From: Pseudoalteromonas luteoviolacea H33-S
GTDB lineage: Bacteria > Pseudomonadota > Gammaproteobacteria > Enterobacterales > Alteromonadaceae
Direction: 5' to 3'
Assembly: GCF_001625695.1 (NCBI RefSeq)
Contig: NZ_AUXY01000080.1
Span: forward strand, 160,031-224,030
Length of the DNA: 64,000 nucleotides
Below are positions 53,979 through 62,456 of the stretch, piece by piece; position 1 is the stretch's first letter; every line of letters starts with the position of its first letter. The translations under genes and the position numbers were made by a program. The notes below the pieces were generated by a model that had not been told where the DNA came from, made no database searches, and was given only the letters and a program-made list of their open reading frames with translations.

Positions 53979-54587
53979 TTAGAAAGAATAACGGTAGACA
54001 AAAGCGACTTGCTCAACAACTTCACCCTGAGAAAACTCCCATGATAAGCTTGATGACCCCCAGTGTGCTCTAATACCTACTTCTGTCCAGAGACCATTTT
54101 CACTGCTTGCGCCTTCACCATCGACAGACTCATAACCAAGCTTGGCAAAAGCAGAAAAATACTGGTTAAAACAGTGGTCATACTCAGTATAAACACGATA
54201 CAGATCGGCATCATTGCTGTTGTCTTCAACACTCAAGTCTAAAGCACCAATAAAAGCACCTATAGAGAAGCGACCGCTTTGAGCTTCGTGCGCAACGTAA
54301 CCCAGTTCAACTAGGTTTTCATCAAGCTCTACGTCTTGGTCAAACAAGTCAACTAGAAATGTTTCTCGGTGTCTTTTAGTATGTAGTCCTGCATATATAC
54401 CGTTTTCAAACTCATAGCTTAAACTCAGCTGATGGCCCACTAAGTCGTAGTCAGTTTTATCAAAGTATTTTTCTTCTTTAAAATCTGACTTTGAGTATCC
54501 GATTTCTAGGTACGTTTTACTTAAATCTGTCGCGTGAACATTAAGACTCAAAGCCGCCAGTGCTGACAAAATAAATGCCTTTTTCAT
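53979..54587 (-). CDS. Small outer-membrane beta-barrel protein, copy 2
   Basis: A 202-residue paralogue of copy 1. The frame opens at 54602, but the ATG at 54587 follows GGAGG and gives a signal peptide (MKKAFILSALAALSLNVHA), so it is chosen. Strands such as TYLEIGYSKSDFKEE and YEFENGIYAGLHTKR match copy 1, and the end is FVYRYSF. A single Cys lies in EYDHCFNQYF, where copy 1 has Arg. Each copy has its own ribosome-binding site and a 192-base gap separates them; this looks like a tandem duplication followed by divergence. Function unknown. Confidence 0.85.
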   Translation of the reverse strand: MKKAFILSALAALSLNVHATDLSKTYLEIGYSKSDFKEEKYFDKTDYDLVGHQLSLSYEFENGIYAGLHTKRHRETFLVDLFDQDVELDENLVELGYVAHEAQSGRFSIGAFIGALDLSVEDNSNDADLYRVYTEYDHCFNQYFSAFAKLGYESVDGEGASSENGLWTEVGIRAHWGSSSLSWEFSQGEVVEQVAFVYRYSF

Positions 54588-54888
54588 TATGTATGCCTCC
54601 ATAAAACAATATGGAAATTTTAATTAAGCGCATACCGAAAAGCCGTTTTAAACTGTTGTAAAGCACATCAATATTCAGACAAAGATTGGTATTTTTCAGA
54701 CACTGTATTTACATTTATTTACATAGCAATGAGGAGATAAAAGTCTAACAACACACTGAACTCTAAAACTTAATTATAAGTATCATATGGTTATCGATAT
54801 TTAAGAATAAAAAGCCTTATCAATTTACTTGATAAGGCTATTAATGACACTTGAATATACGCAGCCTCACAGCCTCTAATACTGTTGA
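54588..54888. other. Intergenic region between barrel gene 2 and ltaE
   Basis: About 300 bases of AT-rich DNA on the upstream side of barrel gene 2. Besides the ltaE terminator at 54811-54840, no gene or clear regulatory site is seen. Confidence 0.5.
54808..54839 (-). terminator. Terminator after ltaE
   Basis: AGCCTTATCAA and TTGATAAGGCT form a perfect 11-bp stem with loop TTTAC; on the minus strand TTTTATT follows. Confidence 0.85.
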
Positions 54889-55908
54889 TTAGTTTGCCCG
54901 TAGGTAGGTTTTTGCTGCATCAATAAAAACGTCTATTTTATCTTTACTTATACCAGAGTGAGTCACAAAGCGCATTCCTTGATAGCCCGGGGTAATATTA
55001 ATTCCTTTACTGAACATCATCTCAGTAAACGCCTGCATATCCACACTACTGTCTACATCTAAAAATACGAGGTTAGTTTGCACTTCATACCCCGTGCTAT
55101 CAAAGCCGGGGAGTTCGTTAATACGCTTTGCTAAATATCGCGCATTTTCATGGTCCTCAGCTAATCTATCTACATTATTTTTAAGCGCATAGATCCCCGC
55201 TGCAGCCAAAATCCCTGCTTGGCGCATCCCTCCGCCTAGCATTTTTCTCAAACGCCTCGCTTTTTCGATAAACTCATTATCGCCCATTAATAATGAACCA
55301 ACAGGTGCTCCCAGCCCTTTTGACAAGCATACTGTCATGGAATCAAAGTGCTGACTGATCTCTTTCACATCAACATCTAATGCAACTGCTGCGTTATACA
55401 CTCTGGCACCATCTAAATGCAGCTTTAACGCATACTTTTTCGTTAATGTTCTGGCTTTTTTTAAGTAATCAAGGCTTAAGATTTTGCCGCCTATGGTGTT
55501 TTCCAAACTCAGCATTTTTGTCTTCGCAAAGTGAAAATTATCTGGTTTGATTGCAGCAACCACTTTATCTAAGCAAATACTCCCATCCGGCAAATTCTCA
55601 ATAGGTTGCGGCTGCACTGAGCCAAGTACAGCAGCCCCACCCGCTTCATATTTATAGTTGTGTGCATTTTGGCCGCACACATATTCATCACCTCGGTCAC
55701 AATGCGCAAGAATTGCCAATAAATTCGCCTGCGTTCCAGAGCTTACAAATAAAGATGCTTCAAAACCATGTTTGACACAGCTATATTGTTCCAACTCATT
55801 CACCGTTGGATCATCACCATATACATCATCACCAACCATGGCATTACTCATTAATCGCCTCATATCTTTACAAGGCTGTGTCACTGTATCTGAGCGAAGA
55901 TCAATCAT
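54889..55908 (-). CDS. ltaE: Low-specificity L-threonine aldolase
   Basis: A 339-residue PLP-dependent aldolase splitting L-threonine or allo-threonine to glycine and acetaldehyde. The start MIDLRSDTVTQP is characteristic. The catalytic Lys is Lys197 in TVCLSKGLGAPVGS. The PLP-binding LHLDGARVYNAA is at about 164-175, and LENTIGGKILS is present. Length and order match LtaE. AAGGAAG precedes the ATG. It is monocistronic with its own terminator. Confidence 0.95.
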   Translation of the reverse strand: MIDLRSDTVTQPCKDMRRLMSNAMVGDDVYGDDPTVNELEQYSCVKHGFEASLFVSSGTQANLLAILAHCDRGDEYVCGQNAHNYKYEAGGAAVLGSVQPQPIENLPDGSICLDKVVAAIKPDNFHFAKTKMLSLENTIGGKILSLDYLKKARTLTKKYALKLHLDGARVYNAAVALDVDVKEISQHFDSMTVCLSKGLGAPVGSLLMGDNEFIEKARRLRKMLGGGMRQAGILAAAGIYALKNNVDRLAEDHENARYLAKRINELPGFDSTGYEVQTNLVFLDVDSSVDMQAFTEMMFSKGINITPGYQGMRFVTHSGISKDKIDVFIDAAKTYLRAN

Positions 55909-56034
55909 GCAGCTTCCTTAATTAGGGTCTAAGTTTTGTGATATATTCAATGACGAATATACCACGCTAAGCTGACAAATAAATCGCAAAAAGACCTAAC
56001 TGTCCAATAAGTAAAGCCATGTAACCTGTATCGT

Positions 56035-56529
56035 TTACATTGGACTTGGAAGTGGCTGCTTGTCTTCTACAATACCAAATTCTTGATTAAGAACTGGGCA
56101 GGAAAGTGGCCCTTCTCTATTCGCCTGATAATCATCAACCTGCTCCAACTCTTCCCCTTCAATCTTTATCATTTTTTCAATGCCAGCAGGGGTGTATAAG
56201 ATCAATACTTTTACTTCCTCCTCGGTATCATTTCTAAAACCCCGTGTCGTGCCTGCCGGGCATAAAACAAATGTACCAGGCGTTGCTTGATAACTTTGCT
56301 CGGCGTCAAATATAGTTAAAGTCCCATTAATCACTAAAAATGATTCCTGTTCATTGGCGTGCGTATGAAATGGGCCGCCTTGTCCCGGCTGTATCAGCGA
56401 CTCAATTAGAGAAAACTGTCCCTCAGTTTGCTCTGCATCAATCATTATCCGATACAAATTACCCGCAGACGCAAGATAACGTCCGCTATGAGGGTAATTT
56501 ACGATAATGTGATTTTTTTCTTTTTTCAT
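56035..56529 (-). CDS. Cupin-domain protein
   Basis: A 164-residue single-domain cupin. Motif 1 is intact: His55, His57 and Glu62 in FHTHANEQESFLVING. In motif 2 (FVLCPAGTTRGFRN) the usual metal-binding His is Arg97, so the metal site lacks one ligand. It could bind a metal with three ligands or serve as a sugar/effector-binding module without catalysis. The last 40 residues are Glu/Gln-rich and lie outside the cupin fold. No regulator partner nearby. Confidence 0.85.
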   Translation of the reverse strand: MKKEKNHIIVNYPHSGRYLASAGNLYRIMIDAEQTEGQFSLIESLIQPGQGGPFHTHANEQESFLVINGTLTIFDAEQSYQATPGTFVLCPAGTTRGFRNDTEEEVKVLILYTPAGIEKMIKIEGEELEQVDDYQANREGPLSCPVLNQEFGIVEDKQPLPSPM

Positions 56530-56618
56530 TATGTAATCCTTTTTACTAAAAACGTATTTAAAACAAATAAATATCTCTAAGCAGCTTTAATATGTGTTCA
56601 ATAAGCACCGCTTAACCA

Positions 56619-57128
56619 CTATTGATAAATCACGGTGATAAAAAATAATGAGAGGCTTAAACCAACACCAAATGACACATGAGCCATAAGGCTTTTCAGA
56701 CGCACGCTACTTGGCTGTGGCGTTTTACTTGCCGCGATCCCCATGCCAAAGCAAGGCTGCATGATAAAATATGGAAAAATAACAGTGAGTGCCCCAAACA
56801 CAATGGCGCCTACAGAGCTGAGCAGTGACACGTGTATCCACAACGAAGATAAAATGAAGATAAACGCAAAAAAAACACCAATTACATAATGTGCGGCCCA
56901 TCCAATTACGCTTTCATGTTGCTTTGTCGCAGCTTTTACTATACTCCCATGTACCAATTGTCCGTGTAACAAGTGCCCCAGCCACCGCCCTACCAATGCA
57001 TAATTTAATGGTTGCACGTTAAAAACACGCTTTACAAACACGCTCCAAATATCCATAAATAAAGTCGCGCCAACTCCCAAAAATAACGACAAACCAATAA
57101 GATGAAGTGCACTTTCTCCCATGTACAT
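56619..57128 (-). CDS. DUF2938-like integral membrane protein
   Basis: A 169-residue membrane protein. The frame opens with a TTG at 57140; the ATG at 57128 has GGAGG five bases upstream and is chosen. Four hydrophobic segments are visible (HLIGLSLFLGVGATLFMDIW, WAAHYVIGVFFAFIFILSSL, SLLSSVGAIVFGALTVIF, AHVSFGVGLSLSLFFITVIY). The FMDIW, RWLGHL and GIAASKTP motifs place it in the DUF2938 family, whose function is unknown. Downstream of nothing on its strand until the next kinase. Confidence 0.75.
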   Translation of the reverse strand: MYMGESALHLIGLSLFLGVGATLFMDIWSVFVKRVFNVQPLNYALVGRWLGHLLHGQLVHGSIVKAATKQHESVIGWAAHYVIGVFFAFIFILSSLWIHVSLLSSVGAIVFGALTVIFPYFIMQPCFGMGIAASKTPQPSSVRLKSLMAHVSFGVGLSLSLFFITVIYQ

Positions 57129-57281
57129 ATGTACCTCCAAATAAACACAAAAATCAAAATGATTGGAAAACTATGCCACTTAAAGTCGACTTGAGGTCAA
57201 GAGGGAAAATAGAAAAATAATGAGAAATAAAAACAGCTGTAGGTTGTTAAGAAAATAGATTGAAAGAAGTGAAAATATAAT

Positions 57282-59522
57282 TCAAAGTGCCTTTTCATGA
57301 GAGAGAAACTGAGACAATGACTGAGTTAAATCTTCAAGCAATATGGGTTTGGTAATATAGTCATTCATACCGGCCTCAATACAGGCCTCTCTGTCTCCTT
57401 TCATCGCATTTGCCGTTAATGCCAAAACTGGGATTGCTCTAAATTTTTTGCCAGCCTCTCCTTCTCTAATCAGTTTTGTCGCTTCAAAACCATCCATGTA
57501 AGGCATCTGACAATCCATCAAAACCAATTGATATGGGTTTTCACTCTCTGATAGCTTATCAATTGCTTCTTGGCCATTATTTGCCATCTCCACTTTAAGC
57601 CCCAAAGAGGTCAGCATTTTTTGGGCAACCAGCTGATTAACTGGATTATCTTCAACAAGCAACACCCATTCACCCGCAAAAGTACTGATTGCCTCATCCA
57701 TACTTTGAACACTATCTTGCCCCTTGCTCAAAGACTGTAAAAAGTGCTCATAGTCATTTTGTGTAAAAGGTTTAGTGACACGACGTGCAAACCCAAGGTC
57801 TAGATAATGCTGACTACTTTTCAAATCATTGAGTAAAGTTAAAATGATAGCGGTGATCGGTCTATCAATTTTAAGCTTTTTCAGCCAGCGCTCTGCTTTT
57901 TTACCCGCTACTAAATGACTGATCACAACAAGATCTGTGTCATCATTTACACTCAATTTTAGATCTTCAAAACTCGTTACCACTTCGACCGACTTTGCTT
58001 GTTTGCTAATCATACTTTTCATAATGTTGGCAGTCGTAACACAACTTTCAGCAATAATGACTGAATTGAATTGCACAGGCAGTGGCGTCGATTCACGCGG
58101 AGTCGGCTGTAACAGGACTTCAAAATGAAATGTGCTTCCCACCCCTAGTTTGCTTTGGACTGAAACATTTCCTCCCATTAGCTGACATAAGGTTTTAACA
58201 ATGGCTAAACCAAGACCTGTGCCACCAAAGCGTCTGGTTGTAGTCGCATCAACCTGTGAAAATGACTGAAATAGCTTCTGTTGCTTTTCTTGTTCAATAC
58301 CTATGCCGGTGTCAGTCACTTCGCCTATCAACCTAACGTGCTCAGCTTTTGGCTCAGTTCTTAGCGTAACAACGACTTCACCTTCACTCGTAAACTTCAA
58401 AGCATTACCGATCAAATTGCCCAGCACTTGTTTAAACCTAACAGGGTCGCCAACCAGCCAGCGATTATTGACATGCTCGGTCTCGAGAACCAATTCGATG
58501 CCTTTACTATGCGCCGCATGTGCATGCGTTTGCACCAGTGCAGCACTTTGCGTCACCACATCAAATTCGACCTTTTCTATCTCTAGTCGACCAGCTTCTA
58601 TCTTAGAAAAGTCTAAAATATCATTGATCACAACCATTAATGAATCTGCGCTCGACTTTGCTGTGATTACATAGTTATGTTGAACTTCGCTAAGCCCCTC
58701 TTTTTCTATTAAGTCCAACATACCTATTACACCATTCATTGGTGTACGGATCTCATGGCTCATATTCGCTAAAAATTCAGACTTCTGACGAGATGCCTCT
58801 TCAGCTCTTTTTTTCGCTATCGCCAATTCATGATTTGTATTTAGCAGCGCTTGCTGCGCCTGCTTGTTTGCAAAGTTATGTAATTCACCGACCATAATCG
58901 CAAAGCCAAAATTAAATATTAATTGAGCCACCATGATAGTTATAAAAAACAACTGTATATAAACGCTAGTGTCCGTCAAAATATTCATCGCACCATCACT
59001 AATTGGCGCACTAATTCTAAATATCCCAGCGGTGTTTAAACAACCTAGCCCTAAAACAACCAATGCACCAGATACTTCAAACCTATTCCTGCGATGCTCA
59101 AGCATCACCTTAACCATCCAAATAGATGTGCACAGAATTGTGAAAACAGCCAGTTTTAAACGGTATGTATAAGAATCGTGCCAAAAAGTGAAAACCGTTA
59201 TCAACACAAGAAAACTACATAAATATACGGCTAGCCTCTTCCACGGCGGTCGTTTATCAACAGCGTAATACAAGCCAACTAGCATCATTATCAGAGAGAG
59301 TTGGCCACATAAATTGGAAGCTATGTGTTTAAAAAAATAAGGCAAGGCATTTTGCGCCGCAAACAAACCAAAATTAGCAACAAGCAACCATGGGCCGACA
59401 GCCCAAAATACGGTTGCTTTGATATCTCGGTTTGCCATCCATAAAAAGGTCAGCGCAGTCGCAGAGGCAACAATCCCCACAGCACACATCAATAATATTG
59501 TCTGGGTAGATAGCACTAGCAT
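57282..59522 (-). CDS. Membrane hybrid histidine kinase with a pseudo-receiver and a receiver
   Basis: A 746-residue hybrid kinase. Residues 1-215 form about seven membrane helices, a 7TM-type sensor with short loops. HisKA follows with His256 (ANMSHEIRTPMNGV), then HATPase (GGTGLGLAIVKTL). The first receiver-like domain (about 490-600) is degenerate: its acidic start is replaced by IAESC and the phospho-acceptor position by VVISHLVAG, so it cannot be phosphorylated normally. The second receiver has Asp670 in LVLMDCQMPYMDG and is intact. No output domain is present, so a phosphotransfer protein is needed, and none is in the window. Divergent from the small secreted protein gene. Confidence 0.9.
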   Translation of the reverse strand: MLVLSTQTILLMCAVGIVASATALTFLWMANRDIKATVFWAVGPWLLVANFGLFAAQNALPYFFKHIASNLCGQLSLIMMLVGLYYAVDKRPPWKRLAVYLCSFLVLITVFTFWHDSYTYRLKLAVFTILCTSIWMVKVMLEHRRNRFEVSGALVVLGLGCLNTAGIFRISAPISDGAMNILTDTSVYIQLFFITIMVAQLIFNFGFAIMVGELHNFANKQAQQALLNTNHELAIAKKRAEEASRQKSEFLANMSHEIRTPMNGVIGMLDLIEKEGLSEVQHNYVITAKSSADSLMVVINDILDFSKIEAGRLEIEKVEFDVVTQSAALVQTHAHAAHSKGIELVLETEHVNNRWLVGDPVRFKQVLGNLIGNALKFTSEGEVVVTLRTEPKAEHVRLIGEVTDTGIGIEQEKQQKLFQSFSQVDATTTRRFGGTGLGLAIVKTLCQLMGGNVSVQSKLGVGSTFHFEVLLQPTPRESTPLPVQFNSVIIAESCVTTANIMKSMISKQAKSVEVVTSFEDLKLSVNDDTDLVVISHLVAGKKAERWLKKLKIDRPITAIILTLLNDLKSSQHYLDLGFARRVTKPFTQNDYEHFLQSLSKGQDSVQSMDEAISTFAGEWVLLVEDNPVNQLVAQKMLTSLGLKVEMANNGQEAIDKLSESENPYQLVLMDCQMPYMDGFEATKLIREGEAGKKFRAIPVLALTANAMKGDREACIEAGMNDYITKPILLEDLTQSLSQFLSHEKAL

Positions 59523-59833
59523 TAACGCCCCACCTTTATATTTAGTCGAAGTTGTTACTACTCAAAAAGTAGGAGAAAGGCTTGTTAAAGTAAAGATGGA
59601 ATACTATAAACTTCAATAAATTACTGCTTTATTCATGCATGAAACTGATAACGCATTTATCCACTTGGATTACAGTTTTCGTCAAATATACCCACTTGAA
59701 AATGAAAATAAAAAGTTAAAATTAATTTAATGTAAAATAAACACATCCATGCTAGCCTAGCTTCTGTTTTTGGGTAAATTAATAAAATCATATTCACCAT
59801 CCAAAAACATAAAAACTAAAAGGAAATTTAACA
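59523..59833. other. Divergent upstream region of the kinase and the small secreted protein gene
   Basis: About 310 AT-rich bases between two divergent genes. A TTGAAA (59696-59701) with AT-rich sequence downstream is a weak promoter candidate for the plus-strand gene. No regulator box was recognised. Confidence 0.45.
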
Positions 59834-60268
59834 ATGAAATTTACAAAACTTATGCTGGTCATTGCTGCGTTTTCAGCAGCCTCTACTGCTTACGCAGACT
59901 CAAATTTAGGTGTTAGTGTAACCGAAAAGCCTCGCCCGGGTGTACCACAAGCAAGATGGACATACATTGATATCACAGATAGTTACGGACAAAACCGAAA
60001 CGCTAAGTTTAATTACAGCATTTCAAACTACAACATCAATTTTGATTGGGTAACAAATGATGGATTAACTGGTGGTTGTCGCATCTATTATGATGTAAAT
60101 AAAGACGCTTCAACTGTATGGGATGATCAAGTTGCGAAACGCCGCTATGACACTACTAAGTTAATATTATCTAACCTAAAACCTGGTGATCAACTATTCG
60201 TACAATCAGCATTTGGCCAAAACTCTGCACCGTGTGAAGTCACTGTTTCACACAAAATAGGCCTTTAG
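59834..60268 (+). CDS. Small secreted protein, function unknown
   Basis: A 144-residue product. The signal peptide MKFTKLMLVIAAFSAAS ends in AYA (Ala21), and AAAAGGAAATTT precedes the ATG. The mature part is about 123 residues with many Tyr and Asn, beta-rich, and two cysteines (Cys82 in GGCRIYYD and Cys134 in SAPCEVTV) that could form a disulfide. I recognise no family. It sits alone with its own UUCG-type terminator. Confidence 0.75.
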   Translation: MKFTKLMLVIAAFSAASTAYADSNLGVSVTEKPRPGVPQARWTYIDITDSYGQNRNAKFNYSISNYNINFDWVTNDGLTGGCRIYYDVNKDASTVWDDQVAKRRYDTTKLILSNLKPGDQLFVQSAFGQNSAPCEVTVSHKIGL

Positions 60269-60270
60269 AT

Positions 60271-60298
60271 AAAATTGAGGGTTCGCCCTCAATTTTTT
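60271..60298 (+). terminator. Terminator with TTCG loop after the small secreted protein
   Basis: AAAATTGAGGG and CCCTCAATTTT form a perfect 11-bp stem with TTCG loop, followed by TT. Confidence 0.9.
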
Positions 60299-60378
60299 AA
60301 GCAATAAACCTCCTTTTTTAGTGCGAATTTATCAGTTTGTGACTATCTTTCAAATATCGCAACAAACTCAATCGTCTT

Positions 60379-60810
60379 ATGGAATTAATTGAGCTTATCT
60401 ATATTAGTACTGTTACAACTCCATTGAGCGAGCAAGAGTTGGAGTCTCTTAGAAGGCAATGCGCTTGTGCGAATCAATTAAAAAGCATCTCTGGTATGCT
60501 GCTTTACGATACACATCATTTTATGCAGGTCATTGAAGGTGAAAAACTAAAAGTAGAACAGCTATTTGAGCATATAAAACAAGATAAAAGACACACGGCA
60601 GTAGAAGCACTGATTTGTAACCCCATTGAAAAGCGCAACTTTAGAAAATGGGCGATGGGGCTGATAGACCTAGACAAAAGTCCGTCATATCGTAAGGTGC
60701 GAGAGTCTCGCCCCCACCGCAGACTACCTTTGAGCTATAAGCTCCTGAAATCATTTCGCAACCACGAATTTGAAATAGAAGAGCACATCAAGCGTTCTTA
60801 TGGCAGCTAA
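60379..60810 (+). CDS. Stand-alone BLUF-domain photoreceptor
   Basis: A 143-residue blue-light sensor that binds FAD. The BLUF pattern is complete: Tyr8 (ELIYIS), Asn32 (CANQLKSISGMLLY), Gln50 (FMQVIEG) and Trp91 with Met93 (RKWAMGL). After light, the Tyr/Gln hydrogen-bond network around FAD rearranges. About 40 residues follow the domain (SRPHRRLPLSYKLLKSF), a basic stretch that could contact a partner. There is no output domain, but a gene for an EAL protein follows after 162 bases on the same strand. No clear ribosome-binding site precedes the ATG. Confidence 0.92.
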   Translation: MELIELIYISTVTTPLSEQELESLRRQCACANQLKSISGMLLYDTHHFMQVIEGEKLKVEQLFEHIKQDKRHTAVEALICNPIEKRNFRKWAMGLIDLDKSPSYRKVRESRPHRRLPLSYKLLKSFRNHEFEIEEHIKRSYGS

Positions 60811-60972
60811 CGCCTTAAAATATTGCAGTTTTAGCACAAATTTATCACGTTAAAACAGACCTTGTGTAATTGACTGTAATGTAAAAAGTTGCCAAACACC
60901 GGAAAAACACATATTTCATCCATTTTTGTGTTTTTTAATTCGTAATGCACATTTCTCAACTATTTATCTTTT

Positions 60973-62391
60973 ATGGACAATATATATTTAAGCATCGCAA
61001 TCGTCATTGCCGTACTGAGCCTTATTGCACTCACAAGAACAAATCAGCTGCGTAAGAAGGATTTAAAGGTCTTAAATGAACTCAAAAAAGCAAAAGACGC
61101 ACTGAGCAAATCCGTTTTGTATCATGGCACTAGTGACATACCTAACTACCTATTTTTTATGCAAAAACTGATGAAGGTAGATAGAAAATTCTCTAAGTTT
61201 CATGTGTCATTGATCAAGCTAGGTAAAACGCCAGTCTTCGACTCCATAGAAAGTAACCAAGAAACTTTGCAGCAGCTATTCAAAGAAGTTGGAAAATCTT
61301 GCCAACCTTTTGCGTTGGCACTGCATGACTCAGATTTTATGGTGATGGCATTTGTTACCCATGATACAGGTTCAGATCAACAAGAAGCTGAAGAAAAGCA
61401 AAAAGAGATCCTAGAAAAACTGCCAAAACAGGTATGGGTCAATAACACCCAAGTCCCCATTGATTACGCGATTTCGTCAATGAGCCTAACCGGGCAATCT
61501 TCGCTATATGGTATAGATAAGGTGCAAAGAAGATTGACTTTTTCAATGAAGTACGCACTGGAGTCGCCAACTGGCACTTTTTTCCATAATGAGAAACTTT
61601 ACCAAGCTGAAATGTACAGAAAACATGTGCTGTTAAAGCTTATGAACAGTATTTCTTTTAATCCGGATGACTTTTACCTTGTATTTCAACCTATATTCAA
61701 AACAACAAACATAGATCAGCCAAAACGCTACGAAGCACTTGTTCGTTGGAGAAATACTAAAAATTTAGGCCCTAAAGCTTTCATGCCAATGATTGAAGAC
61801 AAACCTGAGTTACACAGTGAGCTTACAAAAATTGTCATCAACCAAATCTATACCATGCTCAAAATAAAATTAGACGCCCATGAAAAGCTAAAGCCCATTC
61901 ATATGAATATTTCGGCTCAACTTTTAGAAGATGATAGCTTACTAGATTATTTAAAAACAGTGATTAGAGATACCCCTTCAATTGCAGCATTTATTACATT
62001 TGAGCTGAATGAGAGCGGTGAGTTAAAACTCGGTCAAAACGCTTTAAATACATTAAGAAAAATGTCGAACCTTGGCTTTAGTTTCGCAATAGATGACTTT
62101 GGTAAAGGGGAAAATAGCCATGAACTATTAACAAGTCGCTATTTTAACTCTGTGAAAGTTGATAAAAACTTCATTGCTAATGTAAAAGACAAAACAGCTC
62201 AAGCACCAAGACTAGATGCCATTATAAAAACAGCTCAAGAAAGTAGAAAAACAGTGATTGTAGAAGGCGTAGAAAACCGCTTTCAATATGAATATATGAA
62301 AAGATTTCCGAATGTGTATATTCAAGGGTATTTTGCATCTGTTCCGCTCACAATGAACGAATTTTTATCACAAGAACAAGACGCTGCGTAA
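60973..62391 (+). CDS. EAL-domain cyclic di-GMP phosphodiesterase, membrane-anchored
   Basis: A 472-residue protein with one N-terminal membrane helix (LSIAIVIAVLSLIALT), a degenerate GGDEF-like region (about 45-210, no GGDEF motif) and a C-terminal EAL domain (from about 230). Catalytic features seen are E254-A-L (YEALVRW), the HMNISAQLL Asn, ELNESG, DDFGKGEN, the Lys in SVKVDKNF, VEGVEN and QGYFASVPL. All metal- and substrate-binding residues appear present, so it should hydrolyse c-di-GMP. The upstream gene encodes a BLUF photoreceptor, a pair that elsewhere occurs fused (BluF/YcgF and BlrP1). Confidence 0.88.
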   Translation: MDNIYLSIAIVIAVLSLIALTRTNQLRKKDLKVLNELKKAKDALSKSVLYHGTSDIPNYLFFMQKLMKVDRKFSKFHVSLIKLGKTPVFDSIESNQETLQQLFKEVGKSCQPFALALHDSDFMVMAFVTHDTGSDQQEAEEKQKEILEKLPKQVWVNNTQVPIDYAISSMSLTGQSSLYGIDKVQRRLTFSMKYALESPTGTFFHNEKLYQAEMYRKHVLLKLMNSISFNPDDFYLVFQPIFKTTNIDQPKRYEALVRWRNTKNLGPKAFMPMIEDKPELHSELTKIVINQIYTMLKIKLDAHEKLKPIHMNISAQLLEDDSLLDYLKTVIRDTPSIAAFITFELNESGELKLGQNALNTLRKMSNLGFSFAIDDFGKGENSHELLTSRYFNSVKVDKNFIANVKDKTAQAPRLDAIIKTAQESRKTVIVEGVENRFQYEYMKRFPNVYIQGYFASVPLTMNEFLSQEQDAA

Positions 62392-62414
62392 ATTACAAGA
62401 ATAAGTCCTAAAAC

Positions 62415-62456
62415 AAAGCCAGTCGCCATCTCATGTTATGAGCGTATACTGGCTTT
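62415..62456. terminator. Bidirectional terminator after the EAL and UPF0149 genes
   Basis: AAAGCCAGT and ACTGGCTTT form a 9-bp outer stem with an inner CTCAT-gtt-ATGAG hairpin. It overlaps the stop codon of the minus-strand gene by two bases. Confidence 0.7.
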
